Source: Demequina sp. NBRC 110056
GTDB lineage: Bacteria > Actinomycetota > Actinomycetes > Actinomycetales > Demequinaceae
DNA: 64,000 nt
Reading direction: 5' to 3'
Assembly: GCF_002090155.1 (NCBI RefSeq)
Contig: NZ_BBRM01000003.1
Location: 248,001-312,000 of the forward strand
Every line of letters begins with the position of its first letter. The first letter of the stretch is position 1. The translations under genes and the position numbers were made by a program. Positions 41,273 through 50,173 of the stretch are shown here, piece after piece. A model generated the notes under the pieces. That model saw only the letters and a list, made by a program, of their open reading frames with translations. It had not been told where the DNA came from and ran no database searches.

Positions 41273-42133
41273 CTATTGCAGCGCTGGCGGCGTGGGCAGG
41301 CGGGTGGTGATCGCGTCGACCCAACGCGGCACGCGGTAGAGCGGCCGATCGCGACCGAGGCCGTCGATCGCCGCCATGTCCTCTGGCGACAGCTCGAAGC
41401 CGAACACGTCGAGGTTGGACGCGATGTGCGCGGGGCTGGTGGACTTGGGCAGCGGGACCACGTCGCGCTGCACGTGCCAGCGCAGCACGACCTGCACCTC
41501 GCTCACACCGAGGCGCTCCGCGATGCCGCGCAGCGCCGGCTCGTCCAGCAGCTGCCGTGCACCGTGCGCGAGCGGGTACCAGGCCTGGGGAACGATCCCC
41601 TCGGCGGCGAGGAACGGCAGGAGATCCGTCTGCTGCCAATACGGGTGGAACTCGACCTGGTTGACGGCGGGTCGGATGCGGGCGCCTGCCATGAGCGTCG
41701 TGAGGTCGCGCACGGAGAAGTTGCTGACGCCGATGGAACGGATCTGGCCTCGGTCGACAGCGTCCTCCAGCGCGCGCCAGGCGGCCGCCACGTCGCCGTG
41801 CGGCCGGTGGAGCAGCATGAGGTCGATATGGCCAGTGCCAAGACGCTCGAGCGAGCGCTCGATCGCGCGCGGCGTCCGGCGCCCGAAGTCGGCGGGCCAC
41901 AGCTTGGTCGTCACGACGACCTCGTCGCGGCTCACGCCCGAGGCGCGGACCCCTCGCCCGACGGCGCGCTCGTTGCGGTAGACCGCGGCAGTGTCGAGCA
42001 GCCGGTAGCCGGCGTCGAGGGCCGCCGCGACGCTCGCCTCGCACTGGTCGACGTCGGTGACCTGGAAGACGCCGAAGCCGATGCTCGGCAGCGTCGAGCC
42101 GTCGCTCAGGGCGATGGTGGGCGCAGGATTCAC
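41273..42133 (-). CDS. aldo/keto reductase (AKR5-like)
   Basis: 286 residues, a TIM-barrel NADPH-dependent carbonyl reductase. The tetrad is visible: Asp and Tyr in LLDTAAVYRNE, Lys in VVTTKLWP and His in LMLLHRPHGD; the cofactor site has VVLRWHVQRDVVPLPKS. Resembles 2,5-diketo-gluconate reductase-type enzymes. GTG start at 42133. Alone between repeat copies 5 and 6. Confidence 0.93.
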   Translation of the reverse strand: MNPAPTIALSDGSTLPSIGFGVFQVTDVDQCEASVAAALDAGYRLLDTAAVYRNERAVGRGVRASGVSRDEVVVTTKLWPADFGRRTPRAIERSLERLGTGHIDLMLLHRPHGDVAAAWRALEDAVDRGQIRSIGVSNFSVRDLTTLMAGARIRPAVNQVEFHPYWQQTDLLPFLAAEGIVPQAWYPLAHGARQLLDEPALRGIAERLGVSEVQVVLRWHVQRDVVPLPKSTSPAHIASNLDVFGFELSPEDMAAIDGLGRDRPLYRVPRWVDAITTRLPTPPALQ

Positions 42134-42184
42134 GGGGCTCCGGTCGTCTCGAGTCGCGATGCGAGGTCAGTCGACATCGTACGA

Positions 42185-42259
42185 GCCGACAGCCAGCCAC
42201 CATCACCGCTCACGCACCCCGCGAAACCGACAGCCACGCACCATCTGGACGCTAAGGCG
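42185..42259 (-). repeat. dispersed repeat family 2, copy 6 (inverted)
   Basis: On the minus strand it reads CGCCTTAGCGTCCAGATGG, as in copy 1, then GGCTGTCGGTTTCGC and GATGGTGGCTGGCTGTCGG, so it keeps the two internal direct repeats of the family. Located between the reductase and dehydrogenase genes. Confidence 0.75.
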
Positions 42260-42301
42260 GGGAAGGGTAGGGAGAGCGGGACGAACCGCGCGAACCTCTC
42301 G

Positions 42302-43771
42302 CTAGGCCGGGCTCTCCGTCATCGTGTACTTGGTCTGCATGTACTCGTGGATGCCCTCGGCGCCGCCCTCGCGGCCCAGGCCGGACATCTTCCAGCCGCC
42401 GAACGGAGCCGAGGCGTTCGACACGACGCCCACGTTGAGCCCCATCATCCCGGTCTCGAGCCGCTCGATCATGCGCTGGCCGCGCGACAGCGACTCGGTG
42501 TAGACGTAGGACACCAGGCCGTATTCGGTGTCGTTGGCGAGCGCGACGGCCTCGTCCTCGTCGGAGAACGTCGCGATGGCGAGCACGGGGCCGAAGATCT
42601 CCTCGCGCCAGATGTCCGCCTCGGCGGTCACGCCTGACACCACGGTGGGCAGGTAGAAGGTGCCCGGTCCCTCGACGGCCGAGCCGCCGGCGAGCACCGT
42701 CGCGCCGTGCGCGACCGCATCGGTGACCAGCTCGTCGGCCTTGGCCACCGCACGGTCGTCGATCAGCGGGCCGATCGCCACGCCGTCCTCCGTGCCGCGG
42801 CCGACGCGCATCGCGGCGACGCGCTCGGTGACGCGCACCGCGAACTCCTCGGCGACGGACGCATGGACGATGAACCGGTTGGCGGCCGTGCACGCCTGCC
42901 CGATGTTGCGGAACTTCGCGGCGATGGCGCCGTCCACGGCCTTGTCGAGGTCGGCGTCGTCGAACACGACGAACGGGGCGTTGCCGCCCAGCTCCATCGA
43001 GGTGCGCAGCACTCCCGACGCCGCCTGCTCGAGCAGGCGGATGCCCACCGACGTCGACCCGGTGAAGGACAGCTTGCGCAGGCGCGGGTCGCGGATGATC
43101 GGCTCGGACATCGCGCCCGAGTGGTGCGTCGTGAGCACGTTGACCACGCCGCCGGGGACGCCGGCCTCCTCGAGCAGCGCCGCGAAGGCGAGCGTCGTGA
43201 GCGGCGTGAGCTCGGCGGGCTTGATGACCACGGTGCAGCCGGCGGCGAGCGCCGGGGCGATCTTGCGGGTCGCCATCGCGAGCGGGAAGTTCCACGGGGT
43301 GATGAGGAAGCACGGGCCTACGGGGTGCTGGGACACGATGGTGCGGCCGGTGCCCTCGGGGTTGGCGCCGTAGCGGCCGGCGATCCGCGGCGCCTCCTCG
43401 GCGAACCAGCGCAGGAACTCGGCGCCGTACTTGACCTCGCCGCGCGCCTCGGCCAGCGGCTTGCCCATCTCGAGCGTCATGAGCAGCGCGAAGTCCTCGG
43501 CTCGCTCGGTGAGCAGGTCGAACGCGCGGCGCAGGATCTCGCCGCGCTCGCGCGACGGCGTGGCCGCCCACGACGGGAACGCGTCGCACGCGGCGTCGAG
43601 GGCCGCGATGCCGTCCTCCGGCGTCGCCGACGCGATGGTCTTGATGACCTCGCCCGTCGACGGGTCCTGCACGGTGAGGGTGGCGCCGTCGGATGCGGCG
43701 CGCCACTGGCCGCCGACGTAGAGGCCGTCGGGCACGGACGCGAGCAGCTCGGTCTCACGGGGGTGGGTCAT
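42302..43771 (-). CDS. NAD(P)-dependent succinate-semialdehyde dehydrogenase-type aldehyde dehydrogenase
   Basis: 489 residues. FTGSTSVG, the catalytic Glu in MELGGNAP (around residue 259) and the nucleophile Cys in NIGQACTAANRF (around 294) are present, as are PWNFPLAMATRKIAPALAAG and the C-terminal FGGWKMSGLGREGG. The sequence fits the GabD group; in this context it may instead oxidise a semialdehyde of the aromatic or heterocycle pathway. ATG 43771 has AAGGAG 5 nt upstream. Separated by 150 nt from the MFS gene, so it may have its own promoter. Confidence 0.9.
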   Translation of the reverse strand: MTHPRETELLASVPDGLYVGGQWRAASDGATLTVQDPSTGEVIKTIASATPEDGIAALDAACDAFPSWAATPSRERGEILRRAFDLLTERAEDFALLMTLEMGKPLAEARGEVKYGAEFLRWFAEEAPRIAGRYGANPEGTGRTIVSQHPVGPCFLITPWNFPLAMATRKIAPALAAGCTVVIKPAELTPLTTLAFAALLEEAGVPGGVVNVLTTHHSGAMSEPIIRDPRLRKLSFTGSTSVGIRLLEQAASGVLRTSMELGGNAPFVVFDDADLDKAVDGAIAAKFRNIGQACTAANRFIVHASVAEEFAVRVTERVAAMRVGRGTEDGVAIGPLIDDRAVAKADELVTDAVAHGATVLAGGSAVEGPGTFYLPTVVSGVTAEADIWREEIFGPVLAIATFSDEDEAVALANDTEYGLVSYVYTESLSRGQRMIERLETGMMGLNVGVVSNASAPFGGWKMSGLGREGGAEGIHEYMQTKYTMTESPA

Positions 43772-43922
43772 GACAACTCCTTCATTGCAGGACGAGGACA
43801 TTCTGACATCGGGGGGTGGGTGCGCCAGTCGCCACGGGGTGCGGTACGGAGCACAAATTTGGCGGTACTTGACTGCCGGACAACACCGGACGGGCAGCGC
43901 CGATGCACGGGCCGGGTCTCGC

Positions 43923-45161
43923 TCATGCCGTCACCGCCTCGGGGGCGTGGACGGGCACGTGGCGGCGGGTCGCCGCCCACGCGAGGACGGCGATCCCCGA
44001 CGCGGCCGCGGTGACGACGCCGAGGGTGCGGGCGGTAGGCCCGAGTAGGCCGGTCACGGGTGAGCCGAGCACTCCGCCGAGGAACTGCAGCGACCCCGCG
44101 AGCGCCGAGGCGGCGCCCGAGGCGACCACGGTGACCTGCGCCCAGGCGTGGGCGCCCGGCAGCACCAGGCCCTGGCCCAGGGCGTAGGCCATGGAGGCGG
44201 CCCACAGCGTCAGCTCGGGCGCGCCGGCCAGGGCGAGCAGCGCCAACGCGAGGCCAGCGACGGTGCACAGCACCAGCCCGGCTCCCAGCGGCGCGGACGG
44301 GTGGCGGCGACGCACGAGGCGCCGGAAGACCTGGTTGCCGACGATGACGGCGAGCGCATTGGTGCCGAACACCAGCGCGAACGTGGCGGGCGGGTGGCCG
44401 AACTCGTCTTCGACGATGAACGCGGTGGTGGTGACGTAGGCGTAGAAGCCGAACGAGTGCACGCCGAGCGCGATCGCGACGCCGCGCAGCTCGCGATCGG
44501 CCACGGCCGCGCGCAGCCCGCCGGCGACGGAGGCTCCGACCCGACCCTGAGCGGACGCGGGCAGCGTCTCCGGCACCAACCACGCGTAGGCGAGGACGGT
44601 GACGCCGCCGATCGCGGCCATCGCGACGAAGTCGGCGCGCCACCCCCACAGCGCCGCGATGCCGGCGCCCACGACGGGCGCGAGCACGGGCGCCAGGGCG
44701 GTGACCATCGACAGCAGCCCGATGCGCGAGGCCATCACCTCGCGCGACGGCGACACGTCGCGGACCACGGAGCGCGCGACGGCGATCCCGGCCGCGGCGC
44801 ACAAGCCGGCGACCAGGCGAACGGCGATGAGCATGCCGGGGGAGACGGCGAGCGCGGCGAGCAGGCACGCGATCGCCCAGGCGCCCACGCCGACCAAGAT
44901 CACCGGACGGCGGCCGATCCGGTCGGACAGCGGCCCCCACACCAGCTGCCCGAGGCCGATCCCCAGCAGGAACGTCGTGATCGACGCCTGGGTGAGCGCC
45001 TCGGTGCCGCCGAGCTCGGCCTGCATCGCCGGAAGCGACGGGGTGTAGATGTCGACGGACAGGGGCCCGAGCGCCGTGAGCACGGCAAGGAGCGGCAGGA
45101 GCCGAGCGACGGGGACAGCGTGCGCGGCCAACCCCTGCGTCTCAGGACCTGCCGTGCTCAC
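43923..45161 (-). CDS. MFS transporter, Bcr/CflA drug-resistance family
   Basis: 412 residues with 12 helices; LSVDIYTPSLPAMQAELG at helix 1 and the GQLVWGPLSDRIGRRPVIL motif A are diagnostic for DHA1/Bcr-CflA. Exports drugs or metabolites such as sulphonamides and amino acids in relatives; here possibly a pathway intermediate. GTG 45161 overlaps the RidA stop (GTGA), so it is the last gene of the coupled catabolic operon. A variant dispersed-element copy (GCCGATGCA) lies just after its end at 43899. Confidence 0.9.
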   Translation of the reverse strand: MSTAGPETQGLAAHAVPVARLLPLLAVLTALGPLSVDIYTPSLPAMQAELGGTEALTQASITTFLLGIGLGQLVWGPLSDRIGRRPVILVGVGAWAIACLLAALAVSPGMLIAVRLVAGLCAAAGIAVARSVVRDVSPSREVMASRIGLLSMVTALAPVLAPVVGAGIAALWGWRADFVAMAAIGGVTVLAYAWLVPETLPASAQGRVGASVAGGLRAAVADRELRGVAIALGVHSFGFYAYVTTTAFIVEDEFGHPPATFALVFGTNALAVIVGNQVFRRLVRRRHPSAPLGAGLVLCTVAGLALALLALAGAPELTLWAASMAYALGQGLVLPGAHAWAQVTVVASGAASALAGSLQFLGGVLGSPVTGLLGPTARTLGVVTAAASGIAVLAWAATRRHVPVHAPEAVTA

Positions 45162-45556
45162 GGCGCTTCGGGAGCGTCGAGCACCGCCACGAGGTCGCAC
45201 TGCACCAGGCAGCCACCGTCGAGAGTGGCCGCCATCGCCTGGCGTGCGGGGCGGGTCGACGCGTCTGGGAACATCGCGAGCCACTCGCGGTTGAGCGCGT
45301 CGCGATCGCGGTAGTCCGCGAGCCAGAAGGTCATCTTCAGGATGTCGTCGGTGGAGCCGCCGGCCTGCTCGAGCAGCGCGCGGACGTGGGCGAACACGTG
45401 CGCCATCTGCTCGTCGAGGCTCGCGGGCATCTCGCGGGTCTGAGGGTCGCGGCCGGTGAGCACGCCCGACATCAGCAGGGTGCCGATGCGCGCGGCCGCC
45501 GGGATCGGGTTGGCGTGCCCGAAGCCCGGCAGGTCGATGCTCTCGCGGCGCGTCAT
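45158..45556 (-). CDS. RidA-family protein (enamine/imine deaminase type)
   Basis: 132 residues, the normal RidA length. GTLLMSGVLTGRD at the start, a central LEQAGGSTDDILKMTFWLADYRDRDALN, and RPARQAM with the conserved Arg that holds the carboxylate; the later Glu position reads Asp (VQCDLV). Members hydrolyse 2-aminoacrylate-like enamines, and some act as 2-aminomuconate deaminases in meta-cleavage pathways. The gene sits 2 nt after the FAH gene. Confidence 0.9.
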   Translation of the reverse strand: MTRRESIDLPGFGHANPIPAAARIGTLLMSGVLTGRDPQTREMPASLDEQMAHVFAHVRALLEQAGGSTDDILKMTFWLADYRDRDALNREWLAMFPDASTRPARQAMAATLDGGCLVQCDLVAVLDAPEAP

Positions 45557-45558
45557 GG

Positions 45559-46416
45559 CTACGCCCCCGCGTCCACGACGCGGTTCTCGATCGAGCCCAG
45601 CCCCGACACCGAGGCTCGCACCACATCGCCCGGCACGAGCCAGTTCTGCGTCGGCGCGCCGATGCCCGCCGGGGTGCCGGTGGCGAGGATGTCGCCCGGC
45701 ATGAGCGTCATCACGGTGGTGAGGTACTCGATCTGCTCCCAGATGTCGTAGATCAGGTCGTCCGTGCGGGCGCGCTGACGCTCCTCGCCGTTGACCGTCA
45801 GCGACACCTCGAGGTCGTGCGGGTCCGCGACCTCGTCGTCGGTGGTCAGCCACGGTCCGAGGGGTCCGTGGGTGTCGAAGGACTTGCCGAGCGTGAAGGT
45901 GGGGGAGCGCTTGGCCAACCAGTCGCGCACGGACACGTCGTTGGCGACCAGGTACCCGGCCACGACCTCGCGGGCCTTGGCGCGCGGCACGTCCTTGCAC
46001 TGCTGGCCGATGACGACGGCGAGCTCCACCTCGTAGTCCAGCTGCTCGGACACGCGCGGGCGCACCACGTCGGCGTGCGGTCCCACGATGCAGCTCACCT
46101 GCTTGTTGAACCACATCTGGGTGTCGGGGATGGGGATGCCGGCGGCGCGCGCCTCCTCGGCGTGCGCCGCGTAGTTCATGCCGATGCCGAGGTACTTCTG
46201 CGGCTCGTCGATGGGCGCGAGCAGCGTCACCGAGGACAGCGGGGTGGTCGAGCCCTCCGCGGCCTCGATGGCCTCACGCAGCGAGTCGAGCTTGGGCAGG
46301 ATCGCCTTCAGCGACGTGCCGACGCCGGGCACGCCGCTCACGTTGGTGATCCGGTCGCCGTCGACGCGGCCGATGCGGACGGGGCCGTCGCCCAGACGGT
46401 AGCGGGCAAGCTTCAT
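45559..46416 (-). CDS. fumarylacetoacetate-hydrolase-family enzyme
   Basis: 285 residues. An N-terminal small domain precedes the FAH core: KYLGIGMNYAAHAEEA, KQVSCIVGPHADVV, metal-binding Glu residues in DYEVELAVVIG (around 127-129), DVSVRDW and TLGKSFDTHGPLGPWL, PGDILATGTPAGIG. The family includes acylpyruvases, 2-hydroxyhepta-dienedioate isomerases and oxalocrotonate decarboxylases, all acting on ring-fission products. ATG 46416. It is in the middle of the catabolic operon. Confidence 0.92.
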   Translation of the reverse strand: MKLARYRLGDGPVRIGRVDGDRITNVSGVPGVGTSLKAILPKLDSLREAIEAAEGSTTPLSSVTLLAPIDEPQKYLGIGMNYAAHAEEARAAGIPIPDTQMWFNKQVSCIVGPHADVVRPRVSEQLDYEVELAVVIGQQCKDVPRAKAREVVAGYLVANDVSVRDWLAKRSPTFTLGKSFDTHGPLGPWLTTDDEVADPHDLEVSLTVNGEERQRARTDDLIYDIWEQIEYLTTVMTLMPGDILATGTPAGIGAPTQNWLVPGDVVRASVSGLGSIENRVVDAGA

Positions 46417-46419
46417 GGG

Positions 46420-46896
46420 TCAGTTCTCCTGCGGTTGAGTAGGGGCCGATGCGCTCGCTTGGCTGGCATCGGAACCGGACTTGAGGGCGCCCCAGACCTG
46501 CTCGCCGTCGGGGGTCATCTGGAAGGTGACGAAGCGCCACGCGCCGTCGTCGCAGCGGCGGGCGACCTGCGTCACCTGGCCGCTCACGGTGCGCTCGCCG
46601 CCGTCGGGGTTGCGCAGCCGGTTCACGAGGCGTCCGGTGACGATGACGACGTCGCCGATGGCCCGCATCAGCAGGTCCTCGCGCCACATGTCGATGTACG
46701 GGTTGCGGGTCTGCGCGTGCTCGAGGAGCTGCGCCTTGGTGTGCACCAGGCCGGGGGCGTGGATGTGGATCAGCGCGTCGTCGTAGACGTCGTCGAGCGT
46801 CGCGATGTCGAGGTCGATGAGCGCCTGGCGGCGCCGCTCCTCGAGGGCGAGGATCGCCTCGCGGGTGGCGTCGTCTGCGAGTGAAACGTCGGTCAT
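46420..46896 (-). CDS. NTF2-like / SnoaL-fold (DUF4440-type) protein
   Basis: 158 residues. The cone fold is recognisable: AILALEERRRQALIDLDIATLDDVYDDALIHIHAPGLVHTKAQLLEH then DVVIVTGRLVNRLRN and WRFVTFQMTPDG. Such proteins are small isomerases, dehydratases or binding partners. Its start overlaps the SDR stop. The last about 20 residues (SDASQASASAPTQPQEN) form a tail overlapping a GCCGATGCG copy at 46445. Confidence 0.82.
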   Translation of the reverse strand: MTDVSLADDATREAILALEERRRQALIDLDIATLDDVYDDALIHIHAPGLVHTKAQLLEHAQTRNPYIDMWREDLLMRAIGDVVIVTGRLVNRLRNPDGGERTVSGQVTQVARRCDDGAWRFVTFQMTPDGEQVWGALKSGSDASQASASAPTQPQEN

Positions 46897-47675
46897 ATCA
46901 GTCCTTCGTAGGTGCCGCCGTCGAGCTGCAGGTTCTGTCCGGAGATGTAGCCCGCCTGCGCGGAGCACAGGAACGCGCACGCGTCGCCGAACTCCTCGGG
47001 CCGGCCCAGGCGCTGGGCGGTCACCGTGGACGCGATGGCCGCGAACGCCTCCGCGCGGGTGACGCCGTCGCGCTCCATGCGCCGCTTCGCCATGAACTCC
47101 TGGCGGGGGGTGTCGATGCGCTCGGGCAGCAGGTTGTTGACCGTCACGTTGTCCGGGGCGACCTCCTTGGAGATCGACTTCGACACGGCGGTGAGCGCTG
47201 CCCGCGCGGAGGTCGACAGCCCCATGTCGGGCGCCGGCGACTTCACCATCGCGGACGTGATGTTGACGATGCGCCCGAACCCCCTGGCGCGCATGCCCGG
47301 CAGGTAGGCGCGCATCAGCTCGACCGCGGGGATCATGTTGGCGTGCATCGCGCCCAGCAGCGCGGCCTCGTCCCACTGGTCGTACGAGCCGGGCCGAGGC
47401 CCGGCGTTGTTGGTGACGAGGATGTCCACGTCCCGGACCGCGGCGACGATCGCCGCGCGGCCCTCGGGGACCGTGAGGTCCCCGGCCACCCAGCGCACGG
47501 ACGCGGTCGGGACCTCGGCGACGAGCGCATCGGCCGCCTGTCCGAGGCGCTGCCGGTCGCGTCCGTTGAGCCAGACCGTGACGCCCTCGCGGGCGAGGGA
47601 CGTGGCGCACGCCAGCCCGAGCCCTTGCGAGGACGCCGCGATCAGCGCGGTGCGTCCGGCGATGCCGAGGTCCAC
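46893..47675 (-). CDS. atypical short-chain dehydrogenase/reductase
   Basis: 260 residues with the full SDR fold: cofactor motif TALIAASSQGLGLA, NNAG, and the C-terminal GYISGQNLQLDGGT. At the catalytic site the usual YxxxK reads SxxxR (GLSTSARAAL, around 153-158), so the tyrosine and lysine are both replaced. This is a recurrent SDR branch in degradation clusters, but the chemistry is not classical. Coupled to the NTF2-like gene by a 4-nt overlap. Confidence 0.88.
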   Translation of the reverse strand: MDLGIAGRTALIAASSQGLGLACATSLAREGVTVWLNGRDRQRLGQAADALVAEVPTASVRWVAGDLTVPEGRAAIVAAVRDVDILVTNNAGPRPGSYDQWDEAALLGAMHANMIPAVELMRAYLPGMRARGFGRIVNITSAMVKSPAPDMGLSTSARAALTAVSKSISKEVAPDNVTVNNLLPERIDTPRQEFMAKRRMERDGVTRAEAFAAIASTVTAQRLGRPEEFGDACAFLCSAQAGYISGQNLQLDGGTYEGLI

Positions 47676-47704
47676 GGCTCAGATCCTTCCCTGTCGGGCC
47701 CGGG

Positions 47705-49063
47705 TCAGCGAGCCGACGCGGCGGTCTCGGGGGCGGTGGCCTTCGCTGCGGCCGCGGCCTGGATGGCCTCGACGGTCTCCTCCTCGACCTCCCAGGTGCG
47801 GAAGCCCGTGGTCTCGCCGGCCTCGAAGCCGGGACGGGGCTGGCCCACCATGGCGTGGTACTTCGAGAAGATCTCGTCGGCCTCGGCCAGCGGCAGCACG
47901 TCCTCGATGTCCTCGAAGGGCTGGGCGTCGGTGCGGTCGGCGACCATGCGACGGATGACCTCGTAGCCCTCGCCGCGGTGCGCCATGACCATCCCGTTGA
48001 CCTGCTTGATGCGGGCCTGCTCGAACTCCTTGAGCGCGGTCGGGACGTCGTCGATCTCAGCGAGCTTGGCCGCGACCACTCCGCCGTCGACGATCGCCTG
48101 GCACGCGCCGTTGCCGCCGCGCGGGTACATCGCGTGCGCCGCGTCGCCGATGAGCACCACGCGGCCGTCGGTCCACGACTCGAGGGGCTCGTGACGGATG
48201 AGGGGGAACAGGTAGATCTCGCGGTTGTTGCGCAGCATCTCCTGGACGTCCAGGAACGGCAGGTTCACGGTGTCGAACAGGTCGACGATCTCCTCGACCG
48301 AGCCCTTCTGGTTCCAGTCCTCGACGGTCTCGTCGCGGGTGCGCTCGACCACCCAGTTCACGAGCACCTTGCCGGTGCCCTCGAAGTTCTCGGCGATGGG
48401 GTAGACGATCATCGTGGCGATGTCGGGTGCGCCGATGTGCAGGATGGTGTGGCCGTCGCGGTAGGGGTCCATGAGGGTCGTGCCGCGGTACATGGTGATG
48501 CCCGAGTAGTGGGGCTCGGCCTGGTCGGGGTGCATCTGCTTGCGTGCCTCGGACTTGATGCCGTCGGCGGCGATGAGCACGTCCGCCCACACCTGCTCCT
48601 CGCGGCCGTCCGCGTGGCGCAGGTGGACCGTGACGCCGTCCTCGTGGTTCTCGTACCTGACGAACCGCGCGCCCTGCACCACCGCATCGGCGCCCAGGCG
48701 CTCGATGACCTTCTCGAACAGCAGCATCTGCAGGTAGCCGCGGTGCACGAAGCGCTGCTCGTGGACGTAGCCCATGTGCACGCCGCACAGCTCCGCGTAG
48801 ATCTCCTGGCCGTGGTTGTTGAAGAAGATCGAGGTCTTGGCGTCGACGGAGATGTCCTTGAACTCGTCGTACACGCCCAACTCGATGAGCTCCTTGGTGC
48901 CGTACACCTTGACGTCGATGCCGACGCCCAGGGGCTTGAGCTCCTCGACGGTCTCGTAGATGGTGGGGCGGAAGCCCTGCTGGTGCAGGCGCAGCGCGGT
49001 GGCCAGGCCGGCCGGGCCGGCGCCGATGATCGCGACGTCGAGCGTCTTCTCGGTGGTCGACAT
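47705..49063 (-). CDS. FAD-dependent monooxygenase (aromatic hydroxylase type)
   Basis: 452 residues. Dinucleotide-binding GAGPAGLATAL (14-24), DG motif in VLIAADGIKSEAR and GDAAHAMYPRGGNGACQAI (around 303), the signature of class A flavoprotein hydroxylases such as salicylate, 3-hydroxybenzoate and 6-hydroxynicotinate monooxygenases. Uses NAD(P)H and O2 to hydroxylate, or in a few relatives to open, an aromatic or heteroaromatic ring. ATG 49063 follows GAGAGAAGGAC. Probably the ring-activating step of the operon. Confidence 0.93.
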   Translation of the reverse strand: MSTTEKTLDVAIIGAGPAGLATALRLHQQGFRPTIYETVEELKPLGVGIDVKVYGTKELIELGVYDEFKDISVDAKTSIFFNNHGQEIYAELCGVHMGYVHEQRFVHRGYLQMLLFEKVIERLGADAVVQGARFVRYENHEDGVTVHLRHADGREEQVWADVLIAADGIKSEARKQMHPDQAEPHYSGITMYRGTTLMDPYRDGHTILHIGAPDIATMIVYPIAENFEGTGKVLVNWVVERTRDETVEDWNQKGSVEEIVDLFDTVNLPFLDVQEMLRNNREIYLFPLIRHEPLESWTDGRVVLIGDAAHAMYPRGGNGACQAIVDGGVVAAKLAEIDDVPTALKEFEQARIKQVNGMVMAHRGEGYEVIRRMVADRTDAQPFEDIEDVLPLAEADEIFSKYHAMVGQPRPGFEAGETTGFRTWEVEEETVEAIQAAAAAKATAPETAASAR

Positions 49064-49104
49064 GGGGGTCCTTCTCTCTCCGTTGAGTGCAGACGTGGGT
49101 GGGG

Positions 49105-49866
49105 TTAGCGGGCCGATGCGCCCAGGAGGTCCTCGAGGAACCGTGCGGTGGAGTCCCACGCGCGCTGGGAGGCACGGGGGTCGTAGCCGACGCCCGGCGG
49201 CATGCCGGGCAGGTCCGACTTGGGGTTGGTGAACGCGTGCTGGGCGCCCGAGTACAGGTCGGTCTCCCACGCCACGCCGGCGCCGGTGAGGGCGTCCTGG
49301 AGGGCGTCGCGCTGCTCGGCGGTCGCCATGGGGTCGGCGGATCCGGTGCAGATCAGCACGCGCTCGACCGGGCCGCTCGCGTCCCAGCCGGGGGCGAGCA
49401 GGTCGAGGCCACCGTGGATCGAGACCACGCCGCGGACGTCCCCGCCGGTGCGGGCGTACTCGAGCGCGGACGAGCCCCCGAAGCAGTAGCCGGCCGCGGC
49501 CACGGCGGTGGCGTCCACCTCGGGCTGGGCGGCCATGGCGGCGTGGGCGGCGCCGATGCGCCCCATCCAGCGCTCGCGGTCGGACGCCATCGAGCCGATG
49601 AGCGGGCCGATCTGGCTGCCCTCGGTGGGCTGCGTGCGCTCGCCCCACACGTCCGCGGCGAACACGGCGTAGCCGAGCTCGGCATACTGCCGCGCGGTGG
49701 CGGTCATGTCCTCGCCGAGTCCGAAGGCGTCGTGGACGAGCAGGATGCCCGGCAGGGGGGCAGCGGCGTGGGCGGGCGCGACGAGCAGGCCGATCATGCG
49801 CGTGCCGTCGTGCGTGTACTCGACGTCGCGCTCGGTGGTCTCGATGAGCGGGGACTGCGTGCTCAA
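49105..49866 (-). CDS. dienelactone hydrolase family protein
   Basis: 253 residues from TTG 49866, chosen because GGGAGGAAGC stands directly before it. The nucleophile Cys (around 127) lies in GYCFGGSS as in true dienelactone hydrolases, with Asp in TGSADPMA and His in SGAQHAFTNP. The reaction is hydrolysis of a lactone such as an enol-lactone from ring cleavage. First gene of the minus-strand operon, behind a GntR-type operator. The last codons overlap a dispersed-element copy (49112). Confidence 0.9.
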   Translation of the reverse strand: MSTQSPLIETTERDVEYTHDGTRMIGLLVAPAHAAAPLPGILLVHDAFGLGEDMTATARQYAELGYAVFAADVWGERTQPTEGSQIGPLIGSMASDRERWMGRIGAAHAAMAAQPEVDATAVAAAGYCFGGSSALEYARTGGDVRGVVSIHGGLDLLAPGWDASGPVERVLICTGSADPMATAEQRDALQDALTGAGVAWETDLYSGAQHAFTNPKSDLPGMPPGVGYDPRASQRAWDSTARFLEDLLGASAR

Positions 49867-49995
49867 GCTTCCTCCCGGGTGGCTGGTTGACCTGCATCGC
49901 GGCCGGGAGCCGTCGGCGCGGGCGTGCGCCGAGGGATCGTCGTCCTCGACGCGCTGCCCGGTGCCGGCGAGAGCCTGACCGTGAAGCGTGGAATG

Positions 49996-50024
49996 ACTGT
50001 AAACGAAATCGTATGCGATCTCAA
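49996..50024 (-). promoter_or_regulatory. promoter of the dienelactone-hydrolase operon with GntR-type operator
   Basis: On the minus strand TTGAGA, exactly 17 nt, TACAGT. The spacer contains ATCGTATGCGAT (50008-50019), an almost perfect palindrome of the FadR/FCD type (TNGTATNCNA), so a bound GntR protein would block RNA polymerase. Confidence 0.75.
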
Positions 50025-50099
50025 GTGTGAAGTCCGGGTGGCGTGGCTTGCGCCACGATCGGACCCCGTGTGACGGGCGCCACTCTGGCGTCAACCGAC

Positions 50100-50127
50100 T
50101 GGACATCGCGTGCGATGCGCGTACAGT
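50100..50127 (+). promoter_or_regulatory. promoter of the small ORF and amidohydrolase with GntR-like site
   Basis: TGGACA (50100-50105), 16 nt, TACAGT (50122-50127). ATCGCGTGCGAT (50105-50116) lies between them and differs from the other sites at two central positions. Confidence 0.6.
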
Positions 50128-50173
50128 TTGGGGTGACGCAGACGTCCCACGCCGGAGGAAGGAGGCCGCGCCC

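Larger units (their letters stand above)
49867..50173. other. divergent control region of the catabolic cluster
   Basis: No gene is supported in these 307 nt. It holds two back-to-back promoters, each with a GntR-like palindrome between its -35 and -10 (entries at 49996 and 50100), plus the small inverted repeat GTGGCTTGCGCCAC at 50043. Confidence 0.7.

Noticed and set aside
23211..42259. CRISPR array
   Set aside because: The repeats are few, 75 nt long and kilobases apart with genes between them; no regular spacers and no cas genes.
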